A program made the translations under genes and the position numbers. Below the pieces are notes generated by a model that saw nothing but the letters and a program-made list of their open reading frames with translations, made no database searches and was not told the origin of the DNA. Below are positions 18,304 through 26,955 of a DNA stretch of 64,000 nt, piece by piece. Each line of letters opens with the position of its first letter. The first letter of the stretch is position 1. This DNA comes from Geothermobacter hydrogeniphilus (GTDB lineage Bacteria > Desulfobacterota > Desulfuromonadia > Desulfuromonadales > Geothermobacteraceae), in assembly GCF_002093115.1 (NCBI RefSeq), contig NZ_NAAD01000007.1, positions 62,001-126,000 of the forward strand, given 5' to 3'.

Positions 18304-18660
18304 TTAAAAAGTTCCGGCGAAGGTCAGCAGGGCATTGGCAAAGGTTCAGGTCCCGGCATAGTCGAGTGCCGGCAACGGACTTTTGGCAGCTTCATTGACG
18401 ACGTTGAGGGCCGGGGTGCTGGTCATGGCCCCGGTGGTGCAGCCAGGCAGCAGCCGGTACCCGGCCGAAAGTCGGGTGGACCGAGCGCAGACAGCCGATC
18501 AGGATACCGGAAAAGAGCCCCCCTCCGGTGCCGCCGAGACCGACGAAGAGGTTCCCACCTTTGACCAGGATACACCCGGCACGATAGGACGACAATGCCG
18601 AAGGCAACGGTCAGCAGGTCGGTTTCTTCGACCTCGGTGTCGAAATGACCGATTCTGATC
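18304..18660 (-). pseudogene. Remnant of an AspT/YidE-type transporter gene
   Basis: The minus strand holds three pieces of the C-terminal half of an aspartate:alanine-exchanger-type permease in different frames: EVEETDLLTVAFGIVV, then LFVGLGGTGGGLFSGILIG with LRSVHPTFGRVPAAA, then MTSTPALNVVNEAAKS and TFANALLTFAGTF before TAA at 18304. Against the usual order of this family, roughly 80-100 residues are missing between the second and third pieces, there are at least two frame changes, and one in-frame TGA. The N-terminal half is gone. No function expected. The identification is from remembered family motifs. Confidence 0.72.
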
Positions 18661-18671
18661 GGCCAGCGGGG

Positions 18672-19133
18672 TTACTGGGCCAGAGGGACCCGCTTGGCCA
18701 GTTCCGCACGGGCGATGGCCTCCAGTTTATTTTCAATCTGCAGGTAGCGGAACAGTTTCTTGCCCGGCAGAACCTTGGAGAATTTCTGCATGTATTTTTT
18801 CAAGGTCGCGGTACGAGCTTCCCGGATATTGAAATATTCCTCGACAATCTTGGCGGCCTGATCGTCGGTCAGGGTCTGGTAGGTCGACGCGTAGGCGACA
18901 ATCAGCCTGGCGGCCTGCTGGTTGATCATGAACTGTTCTTCCTGAAATTGTGTGAAGACCGGCCAGAAGGCTGTTGCTTCCTGGTCGGTAAGTTCGAGAT
19001 TTTCCATCACGACCAGTTTCTTCTGGTCGAACATGATCTTTTTCTTCAAGGCATCCGGATTGTTGTCAGCCAGGGCGGACAAGGGTGCCGTCAGCAGAAA
19101 ACAGGCAAATAACAGGGTTGACACGATACGCAT
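18672..19133 (-). CDS. Small periplasmic helical protein of the RND operon
   Basis: 153 aa from ATG 19133 (AAGGA seven bases upstream), starting with a signal peptide MRIVSTLLFACFLL ending in ALA. The mature protein is almost all alpha-helical and charged, with LTDQEATAFWPVFTQFQEEQ and LFRYLQIENKLEAIARAEL. This pattern resembles the Spy/CpxP-like helical periplasmic proteins found with efflux or envelope-stress genes, but the assignment is weak. It follows the RND pump gene by 75 bases on the same strand and is probably cotranscribed. Confidence 0.7.
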   Translation of the reverse strand: MRIVSTLLFACFLLTAPLSALADNNPDALKKKIMFDQKKLVVMENLELTDQEATAFWPVFTQFQEEQFMINQQAARLIVAYASTYQTLTDDQAAKIVEEYFNIREARTATLKKYMQKFSKVLPGKKLFRYLQIENKLEAIARAELAKRVPLAQ

Positions 19134-19208
19134 GGAAATATCCTTTCTGACGAATAGGAGGTTGCGGAAAAATACGCGCCGGGTTTCTGCCCGGCGCGCG
19201 CTGATCAA

Positions 19209-22200
19209 TCAGCTGTTCTTTTCCGGAGACGGCACTTTGAAGAAAATGCAGTAGAGCACCGGCACCACCAGCATGGTCAGCACCGTCCCGAAGGCCAGTC
19301 CGGCCATGATGGTGACCGCCATGCTGACCCAGAAGACGTCCTGCAGCAGCGGAATAACCCCGAGTACGGTGGTGGCAGCCGCCAGCACCACCGGTCGCAG
19401 ACGGGAGATGGCGGCCATCATGATGGCGTCATACTGCGATTTCCCGTCGGCGAGCTGGATGTTGACTTCGTCGAGCAGCACGATGGCATTCTTGATCATC
19501 ATTCCCGCTAGGCTCATGGCACCGAGCAGGGCCATGAAACCGAAGGCGGCCTTGAAGGTCAGCAGCCCGGCGGTGATACCGACCAGGGCGAAGGGAATGG
19601 TCAGCAGAATAACCAGTGGCGGCCGGAAGGCGTTGAACAGGGCGATGATAATGAACAGGATGATGCCCACCGCCGGGACCACCCCGGGCAGCAACGCTTT
19701 TTGCGATTTGGCCGAGTCTTCCGGCTCTCCGCCCCAGGCCCAGGAGTAGCCCGGCGGCATCTTGATCGCTTCGATCTTGTCCTGGACCCTGGCCAGCAGG
19801 GTCGGCAGGGTCACCCCGAGGACGGGGTTGGCCTGCACGGTGATCGTCCGGCGCCGGTCCCGGCGCCAGATCTTGGCGTTTTCCCAGCGCAGTTCAACAC
19901 CGTCGACCAGCTGTGCCAGGGGTATGGTGCTGGTTGAGAAGGCCGGCTGGACCTGCAGTACGTCGAAGGACTCGACATTGTCGCGATCTTCTTCGGTGTG
20001 CCGCAAAATGATCGGCAGCAGATTGTCCTGTTCCCGGTAAAGGCCGATGGGACGGCCGTCGAAGGCGCGTTTGGTAGCGTTGGCGAGATCCTCGCGGCTG
20101 ACGCCGGCCAGTCGGGCCCGTTCCTGGTTGTAAACCGGCACCAGGATGGGTTTCATCTGCCGCCAGTCGGTCTGCATCGCCGCGACCAGCGGTTCCTGTC
20201 GCAGGATATCGAGAACCTGGTCCGCCAGCCCGCGCAGGACATCGGTATCGGCGATCGCCGGGCCGCTGATGCGGAACTGGAACTTCCACGCCTGGACCAC
20301 GCCGACCCCGTATTTCTGCATCTGCACCAGGGCGTTGGGATAGTGGTCCGCCACCCAGGGTGTCAATTCCCTGATCAGGCCGTCGATTTGTCTGAAGTTA
20401 TTGAGATTGACGATCAACTGGCCGTAGGAGGGGTCGGCCGATTCCGGTTCCACCGGCAGGTAGAAGCGGGGGGGACCGGCACCGATGAAGGCGGCGACGC
20501 TCTCGACACGGTCATCTTCGAGCAGTTTTTTCTGTAGAATATCGAGGTTTTCGGCAACGTTGTAGATGCTGGTACCCTGCGGCGCATAGTAGTCGATCAT
20601 GAATTTGCTCATCGACGAGTCGGGGAAGAAGGTCCGGTCGACATTTTTGAAGCCGACGATTGAAAGCACCAGCAAACCGATCATTCCGGCCATGAAGGGC
20701 AGTCGGAAACGGATCGCTTTCTCCAGCAGCCCGCGGTAGATGGTAAACAGTTTGCCGCCGTAGGCATCCTGCCCCGGTTCATTCATCTTGGGGTCGGGCA
20801 GCATGTCCAGACATTTGATCGGCGTCAGGGTCATCGAGATCACCCAACTGAACAGCAGCGAAATGCCGACCACCTGAAACAGCGAGAGACAGTATTCGCC
20901 GGTACTCTCCTTCGAGCCACCGATCGGATAGAAGGCCATCACGGCAATGATGGTCGCCCCGAGCAACGGCATCGCCGGGGCCCTGGCGGCTTCGATCGCC
21001 GCCTGAACCCGTTCCATTCCCTGTTGACGACGGACGACGAAGCCGTCAGCGACGACAATCGAGTTGTCGACCATCATTCCCAGGGCGATGACCAGGGCGC
21101 CGAGGGACATGCGTTGCAGGTCGATTCCCATGATCGCCATGACGATCATAGTGCCGAGGATGGTCAGGATCAGGTCAAGACCGATCAGTACGCCCATCCG
21201 CCAGCCCATGGAAACCGCCAGGACGATCAGGACGATGGCGACCGCTTCGGCCAGGTTGATGAAAAAGCCTTTCACCGAGGTATCGACAATATCGGACATC
21301 CAGTGAACGTGGTGCAGATCCAGGCCGATCGGCAGGTCGGCTTCCAATTCCGCCAGGCGTTTGTCGACCGCCTTGCCGACATCGACGATATTGGCTCCGG
21401 AAACGTTGGTGATTGACAGCGCGATGGCCGGCTGGCCGTTCAGTTTCATCATGGTCGCCGGCGGATCCTGGTAGCCGGTGTGAACCGTGCCGATGTCACG
21501 GATGCGGATCATCTCGTCTGTTCCGGTTTGCGACAGGCCTTTTTCGAAATTCTGCAGGCGATCGACCAGAGAGGGATGAATGGTCAGGTTGGCGATGTCT
21601 TCCGGGGAGGTAAACTCACCGGTCGGAGTGATCCGCAGCCGTTCGTTCTGGACGTCAACATAGCCGGCATCGACCACCATGTTCTGCTGTTTCAGGGTGT
21701 TGATGACGCTGGCATCGGACAATCCGAACTGACTGAGCTGAGTTTCGGAGGTCTCCAGGTAGATGACCTTCGGCTGCACGCCCCAGAGTTCAACCCGGGC
21801 GACGCCCTTGACCAGGCTCAGTTCCTTTTTCAGGTTCTTGGCGGCTGTTTCCATCTCTGCATAGCTGAAACCGTCGCCGGTAATCGCCATCAGCAGACCA
21901 TAGACATCGCCAAAATCGTCGTTGACCACGGGACGTCCGGCTCCGGGCGGCAGCTGATTCTCAACTTCCCGCACCTTGCGGCGCATCTCGTCCCAGACCT
22001 GGCGCAGCTGTTCCGACCAGATGTCGGGTTTGATGTTGACCCAGATCTGCGAATAGCCGGGCGCCGAAAAGGACTTCAGGTAATCGACCGTTTTGAGTTG
22101 CTGCAGGGCCAGTTCGATCCGGTCGGTGACTTCCAGCTCAACCTCTTCGGCGCTGGCGCCGGGGTACTGGGTGACGATAACGGCCGTCTTGATGCTGAAT

Positions 22201-22316
22201 TCCGGATCTTCCAGCTGGCCGAGACTGAAGAAGCTGGCGATCCCGGCGACCACCAGCAGGGCGGTGGCGAAATAGGAGACGGCCTTCTTTTCTATGGCAA
22301 GTTTGGCAAGGCTCAC
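19209..22316 (-). CDS. RND-family efflux pump inner-membrane subunit
   Basis: 1035 aa, full length for an AcrB-type pump: two times six membrane segments with two large periplasmic loops. TM4 reads GMMVDNSIVVADG, so the first of the two AcrB aspartates is kept and the second is asparagine, as in several RND pumps; the TM10 lysine is present in MIKNAIVLLDEVN. The periplasmic part opens QYPGASAEEVELEVTDRIE. It exports drugs or other compounds using the proton gradient, together with the adaptor and outer-membrane genes upstream. Substrate not predictable. Confidence 0.93.
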   Translation of the reverse strand: MSLAKLAIEKKAVSYFATALLVVAGIASFFSLGQLEDPEFSIKTAVIVTQYPGASAEEVELEVTDRIELALQQLKTVDYLKSFSAPGYSQIWVNIKPDIWSEQLRQVWDEMRRKVREVENQLPPGAGRPVVNDDFGDVYGLLMAITGDGFSYAEMETAAKNLKKELSLVKGVARVELWGVQPKVIYLETSETQLSQFGLSDASVINTLKQQNMVVDAGYVDVQNERLRITPTGEFTSPEDIANLTIHPSLVDRLQNFEKGLSQTGTDEMIRIRDIGTVHTGYQDPPATMMKLNGQPAIALSITNVSGANIVDVGKAVDKRLAELEADLPIGLDLHHVHWMSDIVDTSVKGFFINLAEAVAIVLIVLAVSMGWRMGVLIGLDLILTILGTMIVMAIMGIDLQRMSLGALVIALGMMVDNSIVVADGFVVRRQQGMERVQAAIEAARAPAMPLLGATIIAVMAFYPIGGSKESTGEYCLSLFQVVGISLLFSWVISMTLTPIKCLDMLPDPKMNEPGQDAYGGKLFTIYRGLLEKAIRFRLPFMAGMIGLLVLSIVGFKNVDRTFFPDSSMSKFMIDYYAPQGTSIYNVAENLDILQKKLLEDDRVESVAAFIGAGPPRFYLPVEPESADPSYGQLIVNLNNFRQIDGLIRELTPWVADHYPNALVQMQKYGVGVVQAWKFQFRISGPAIADTDVLRGLADQVLDILRQEPLVAAMQTDWRQMKPILVPVYNQERARLAGVSREDLANATKRAFDGRPIGLYREQDNLLPIILRHTEEDRDNVESFDVLQVQPAFSTSTIPLAQLVDGVELRWENAKIWRRDRRRTITVQANPVLGVTLPTLLARVQDKIEAIKMPPGYSWAWGGEPEDSAKSQKALLPGVVPAVGIILFIIIALFNAFRPPLVILLTIPFALVGITAGLLTFKAAFGFMALLGAMSLAGMMIKNAIVLLDEVNIQLADGKSQYDAIMMAAISRLRPVVLAAATTVLGVIPLLQDVFWVSMAVTIMAGLAFGTVLTMLVVPVLYCIFFKVPSPEKNS

Positions 22317-22331
22317 GCGCGCATCTCCTCT

Positions 22332-23444
22332 TTAATTCAGCAGTTTGACCTGCTGGCCGTCATCCAGGGAATGAGCACCGGCGGTGACGATCAATTCGCC
22401 GCCCTTCAGGCCTTCGAGAATGACTACTCCGTTCCTGGTGACCCGGCCGACCTTGACCGGCTGACTGTGGACCTTTTTGCTCCCCTCATCGACAATCCAG
22501 ACCTTGGTGCCGGACTCGTCGTCCAGAATTGCGCTCATCGGGATCACCGGCCCGGAGTCCGCCCCCGCCGGCAGGTCGCCGGAAACCTTGTCGGCCCAGG
22601 CCTTGCCGGCCATGCCGGGGAGGATACGCAGACCTTCCGGCTGGTCCATGATCAGGGTGATCGGATAGGTGCGGGTGGTCCTGGAGGCCTCTTTGCCAAT
22701 TTCCTTGACGCGGGCGGGGATATCAACCTCGGGAAAGGCATCGAAGCGGACGTAGGCCTTTTCAACCTCTCCCGCCAGCGAGATAAGGTTTTCCGGGATG
22801 TTGACGACGAACTCGATCTGCCGGGTGTCAACCAGGCGCACGACCGGTTGTTTGGACCGTATTTCCTGGAAGTTGTCGACGAACGTTTCAACCACGGTGC
22901 CGTCGAAGGGGGCTTTCAACCGGGTGTACTGCAGGGTGTCCCGGGCGGCATCAACCGCGGCTTTCAGGGACTGCACCTGGGCCCGGGCGCTGTCGAGCTC
23001 CCCCTTTTTGGCATCGATCATCGCCTGACTGATGGCGCCCGGATCTTTCTGCTGGATACGGACGACCCGCTGGTAGTCGTTCCGGGCCAGTTGCTGGGCG
23101 GCAAGCGTCTTTTTCAGTTGTCCCCGGACATTGTCGAGTTCCACTTCAAAATCGCGTGGATCAAGGCTGGCGAGGATGTCTCCCTTTTTGACTTCATCCC
23201 CGACTTTGGCGGGAAAGGTTTTCAGCTTGCCGCTGATCCGGAAGGAGAGGTTGACTTCCTGGGTCGCCCTGGCCTTGCCGGGAAAGGTCCGACCGGAGAG
23301 TTTCTCCAGACTGTCGGTCACGCGCATGGTTTTGACTGGGCGGATGGCCGGTTCCTTGACCTCTTCCTTCTTGCCGCAACCGGTCAGCGGGAGCAGGAAA
23401 AGGACCGTCAGGGCGGAGACCGTGATTTTGCTAGAGAGCTTCAT
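22332..23444 (-). CDS. RND efflux periplasmic adaptor (membrane fusion) lipoprotein
   Basis: 370 aa. Lipoprotein signal peptide ending in LPLTGC near residue 23. Then the adaptor order: lipoyl half FRISGKLKTFPAKVGDEV and DILASLDPRDFE, alpha-helical hairpin (about 105-185), second lipoyl half YTRLKAPFDGTVVETFV, beta-barrel and membrane-proximal domain. It links the inner-membrane pump to the outer-membrane channel. It lies 15 bases upstream of the pump gene. Confidence 0.92.
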   Translation of the reverse strand: MKLSSKITVSALTVLFLLPLTGCGKKEEVKEPAIRPVKTMRVTDSLEKLSGRTFPGKARATQEVNLSFRISGKLKTFPAKVGDEVKKGDILASLDPRDFEVELDNVRGQLKKTLAAQQLARNDYQRVVRIQQKDPGAISQAMIDAKKGELDSARAQVQSLKAAVDAARDTLQYTRLKAPFDGTVVETFVDNFQEIRSKQPVVRLVDTRQIEFVVNIPENLISLAGEVEKAYVRFDAFPEVDIPARVKEIGKEASRTTRTYPITLIMDQPEGLRILPGMAGKAWADKVSGDLPAGADSGPVIPMSAILDDESGTKVWIVDEGSKKVHSQPVKVGRVTRNGVVILEGLKGGELIVTAGAHSLDDGQQVKLLN

Positions 23445-23502
23445 GATTCACCTGTTCAGAAATGAAGGTTGAAAGAATGAAGGTTTTTCGTTCTCCGGGT
23501 GT

Positions 23503-25134
23503 TTACCAATCCGGCAGGCGCCAGGAGGGCTTCGTGTCCGGTTGCAGCAGTTTCCCCCAGTCGGTGCGTTCCGCCATCTGTTTGCGGGTTTCGTCATTGA
23601 CCAGGGGAGTGTCGCCGCGGATCTGCCAGCCGCCGCCGAGGGCTTTGTACAGGCCGACCAGGTCAAGGACCACGCTGCCGTTGGTTTCGATATAGCGATC
23701 CTGGGCTGCCGCCAGCACCCGCTGGGTGTCCAGCACCCGTTGGTAGTCGACCACCCCTTCACGGTACTGGATCAGGGCGATATCGACCGAACGCTTCGAA
23801 GCGGCGACGCTGTCGGCGAGAAAGCGGGACTGTTCCTGGTCCTTGAGGAAGGCGATCATCTCATCCTCGACTTCCCGGGCGGCGCGCAGCACGGTGTTCT
23901 GGTAATTGACCGCCAGCTGCTGGAAGCGGGCGTCCTGGATACGGACCTGGTTCTTGATGCGGCCGTAATTGAAGATGTCCCAGCTGAAGGTCGGCCCGGC
24001 AAACAGCTCCAGGCTGTCGCCGTTGAACAGATCGCTGAAGCTGCTGCCGCCGATTCCACCGGCCTTGGTGAGGCCGGCGTTGCTGGAACGCAGGCCGATG
24101 GAACCGACCAGCGAGAAATGCGGGTAGAGGTCGGCCCTGGCAACGCCGATCAGGGCGCTCTGGGCGGCCGCCTGCAGTTCGGCGCGGCGGACGTCGGGTC
24201 GCCGGCGCAGCAGCTCGGCGGGAACGCCGACCGCGACTTCAGCGGGAACCTGGGGGATTTTCGGTGGTCCGGCGAGAAGGTCATCGAGATTGCTCGGCGG
24301 CATCCCGAGCAGGGTTGACAGGGCGTTGGTGGTCTGGCGCAGGACGGTTTCCAGTCGCGGCACCAGGGCCTGGGTGTCGCGCAGCAGGGACACTGCCTGC
24401 TGGACATCGAGTTCGGTGACCAGCCCCCCCTCGAAGCGTGCCCGGGCGATTTCCAGCGAGCGCTTCTGGATGGCGATATTTTCGTTGGCGATGGCAATCC
24501 GTTCCTGCAGCTCGCGAATCAGGGTGTAGCTGCGGGCAACCTCGGCGGTCAGGGCGACCAGTACGTCGTCGTAGCTGGCGATGGCGGCGATGTAGCCGGC
24601 ATCGGCGGCTTCGATTCCGCGGCGGAACTTGCCCCAGAAATCGAGTTCCCAGGCGGCGTCGAAGCCTGCCGTATAGTCGGTATAGTTGAGATCGGCCTGC
24701 AGGGTGTTGGCACCGTTTTTACTGCCGTTGATGATGGTCGCGCCGCCGCCGACCCGCTGCTGCTGCGGGTAGAACTGGCCGGTGACCAGGCCGAGCTGGG
24801 CCCGGGCTTCGAGGACCCGCAGCCCGGTTACCTGCAGGTCGAGGTTCTGCTGATAGGCCTTCTTGATAAGGTCGTTGAGGACCGGGTCATTGAAAAGCTG
24901 CCACCATTCGGGACGCTGTTCAGCTTCCGGACGTAACTGGGTTCCCGTCTGGTCGAGCCAACTGTCCGCTACCGGGGCCTCCGGCTTGACGAAATCGGGG
25001 CCGACCATGGTGCAGCCGGCATTGAAGGTCAGCAGACCCAGCAGGAGCAACGGGATAATGTACGGAACTTTACGTCGGAATGGAGCCGCAACATCGGGAC
25101 CGGACGAGGCGTGTCCCCCTGACAGACATGGCAT
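23503..25134 (-). CDS. Outer-membrane efflux lipoprotein, NodT/OprM type
   Basis: 543 aa from ATG 25134, chosen because GGAGG lies nine bases upstream; longer in-frame starts lack one. The lipobox FNAGC is followed by TMVGPDFVKPEAPV, the standard opening of NodT-type factors. Two OEP repeats (about 70-270 and 290-510) form the trimeric channel with long coiled coils; LLRRRPDVRRAELQ is conserved. First gene of the efflux operon (outer-membrane factor, adaptor, pump, small periplasmic protein). Confidence 0.92.
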   Translation of the reverse strand: MPCLSGGHASSGPDVAAPFRRKVPYIIPLLLLGLLTFNAGCTMVGPDFVKPEAPVADSWLDQTGTQLRPEAEQRPEWWQLFNDPVLNDLIKKAYQQNLDLQVTGLRVLEARAQLGLVTGQFYPQQQRVGGGATIINGSKNGANTLQADLNYTDYTAGFDAAWELDFWGKFRRGIEAADAGYIAAIASYDDVLVALTAEVARSYTLIRELQERIAIANENIAIQKRSLEIARARFEGGLVTELDVQQAVSLLRDTQALVPRLETVLRQTTNALSTLLGMPPSNLDDLLAGPPKIPQVPAEVAVGVPAELLRRRPDVRRAELQAAAQSALIGVARADLYPHFSLVGSIGLRSSNAGLTKAGGIGGSSFSDLFNGDSLELFAGPTFSWDIFNYGRIKNQVRIQDARFQQLAVNYQNTVLRAAREVEDEMIAFLKDQEQSRFLADSVAASKRSVDIALIQYREGVVDYQRVLDTQRVLAAAQDRYIETNGSVVLDLVGLYKALGGGWQIRGDTPLVNDETRKQMAERTDWGKLLQPDTKPSWRLPDW

Positions 25135-25395
25135 CAACTTCGTCCTCCCCATGGGTTTCGGTTGAAACGAACTTGCAGACCAGCGCTTCAAATTAAAAAC
25201 CAAATTTGACTTTTTTCAAGCTAAGCCATAAATAATTAAGTGGAATCTCCGGCGGGAGGATGAGTTCCCGCTGAAATTTGGTTAAACTGTGTGGCCGCTC
25301 AGTTCGAACGAAAAAAGCATGTTTCGGTGAGCCGTCACTCCGGCAGATCATTTGGTGGAGACATGCTGCTGGACCCGCGAATGGAGGGTAGACGG

Positions 25396-26119
25396 TTGAC
25401 AACAGAGTTCTCCCGGACCCGTGCCGCGGTATCCTGGTATCGTCATCAGCGCTTCCTGGTCCTGTTGATTGTCCTCCTGGCGGCCATTGCCCTTTCGCCC
25501 CTGTTCGGCAACAGGAAGCTGCTGGGGCTGCTCTCGGATGTTTTTCTGACCCTGTTTTTTCTCGGCGGCCTCTGGGCGGTCAGTCAGCAGCGTGCCATTC
25601 TCCTGACAGGAGTTAGTTCTGGCCCTGCCGATGCTGGTCTATACCTGGTCCGTTCATTTCATTCACCTGTATTGGCTCACAATAATCGGCTGTTCGTGTG
25701 GAATCCTGTTTCTGCTGTTGCTGGTGGTCAGTATCCTGAAGTTCATTTTTCAACCCCGGCGGGTCACCCTGGAACTGATCCACGCGGAGGTTGTCGTCTA
25801 CCTGCTGATCGGACTTTGCGGGATCTTCATCTATGGCCTGATCAAGGTTATGCATCCCGGTTCCTTCAGTCATGCCAATCCGAGTTCCTCCTCTTTCGTC
25901 TTTTCCTATTTCAGCTTCGTTACCCTGACCATCCTCGGTTACGGAGACATCTCCCCGATTGCGCAGGTGGCGCAATCTTCGGCGATTCTCGAGGCAATCA
26001 TCGGCCAGCTCTACCTGACGGTGCTGGTTGCCCGACTGGTGGGCATGCAGATCGCCCAGGGGGATGCCGGGGAGGATTGCTCCCGTGATCACGGATGCGG
26101 GTTCGACATTATCCGCTAA
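25396..26119 (+). pseudogene. Two-pore-segment potassium channel gene, interrupted by a one-base frameshift
   Basis: The first part (TTG 25396 with GGAGGG seven bases upstream, or ATG 25363) codes FLVLLIVLLAAIALSPL and LLSDVFLTLFFLGGLWAV, both membrane segments. At about 25612-25618 an extra base (GTT A GTT CTG) shifts the frame; the next frame goes on with ALPMLVYTWSVHFIHLYW, two more membrane segments and the pore TLTILGYGDISP, the GYGD selectivity filter of K+ channels. Repaired, the product is about 240 aa with four to five membrane segments. The 162-aa piece from ATG 25631 keeps the pore but loses the first helices, so it could still be translated. Sequencing error is possible. Confidence 0.72.
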
Positions 26120-26175
26120 ACTGTTAAGCTGAGCCGGTCGAGTTCATCACTGAGCCGGAAAAAGGAAGGAAACCC

Positions 26176-26952
26176 ATGGATGACCTGAAAAACGAGATTG
26201 ACTGGAGCCGCTATGAGGCGGTGCTGTTTGACCTGGATGGAGTCCTCACCGCGACCGCGAAAATCCATTCCATCTGCTGGAAGCGGATGTTCGATGCCTT
26301 TCTCAAACGGCGCGCCGCTGAACGTAATGAATCCTTTGAGCCCTTTGACGCCGATCAGGATTACAAGGCCTACGTCGATGGCCGGCTGCGTTACGACGGG
26401 GTCCGTTTTTTTCTCGCTTCGCGCGGTATCGAACTGCCGGAAGGGGCGGTGGACGACCCGCCGGAACGAGAGACGGTCTGCGGTCTCGGCAATCGCAAGG
26501 ATGCCATGGTCGGTGAGATTCTCGCCGCCGAGCAGGTCGACGTGTTCGAGGGGTCTATCCGCCTGGTGCGCTGGCTGCTGCAGCAGGGGATCCGTACCGC
26601 GGTGGTGTCGGCGAGCAAGAACTGTCCGGCGGTGCTGCAGGCGGCGGGGATCGCCGAAATGTTTGAGCAGCGGATCGACGGCCATGTCGCCGAAGCCCTC
26701 TGTCTTCCGGGCAAGCCGGCTCCCGACACCTATCTCAAGGCCGCCGAGATTCTCGGTATCGCCCCGGAAAAAGCGGTGGTGGTTGAAGATGCCATCTCCG
26801 GAGTGCAGGCCGGTCGGGCCGGGGGGTTCGGCCTGGTGATCGGTGTCGATCGACATGGTGATGCCGAGCGACTGGCCGACCATGGTGCCGATATCGTGGT
26901 CAAGGATCTTGGCGAACTGGTCCCGGAAACAGCGAATCCGCAGGAGTTCTGA
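26176..26952 (+). CDS. Beta-phosphoglucomutase family HAD phosphatase
   Basis: 258 aa. HAD motif I is VLFDLDGVL (nucleophile and acid Asp near residue 19), motif II VVSASKN, and motif III/IV KPAPDTYLKAAEILG with VVVEDAISGVQAG. This is the beta-phosphoglucomutase subgroup, turning beta-glucose 1-phosphate into glucose 6-phosphate. The GH65 phosphorylase gene starts three bases after its stop, so the two enzymes form a disaccharide phosphorolysis route. AAGGAAACCC precedes ATG. Confidence 0.92.
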   Translation: MDDLKNEIDWSRYEAVLFDLDGVLTATAKIHSICWKRMFDAFLKRRAAERNESFEPFDADQDYKAYVDGRLRYDGVRFFLASRGIELPEGAVDDPPERETVCGLGNRKDAMVGEILAAEQVDVFEGSIRLVRWLLQQGIRTAVVSASKNCPAVLQAAGIAEMFEQRIDGHVAEALCLPGKPAPDTYLKAAEILGIAPEKAVVVEDAISGVQAGRAGGFGLVIGVDRHGDAERLADHGADIVVKDLGELVPETANPQEF

Positions 26953-26955
26953 ACG

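Noticed and set aside
18392-18607. 71-aa ORF as an intact small membrane protein
   Set aside because: It is the middle block of the broken AspT-type transporter; the flanking family blocks are in other frames.
21480-23465. 661-aa open frame antisense to the RND pump and adaptor genes
   Set aside because: It is opposite two well-supported genes; GC-rich codon use leaves the antisense frame open. Composition is D/G/Q-rich with no domain or ribosome binding site.
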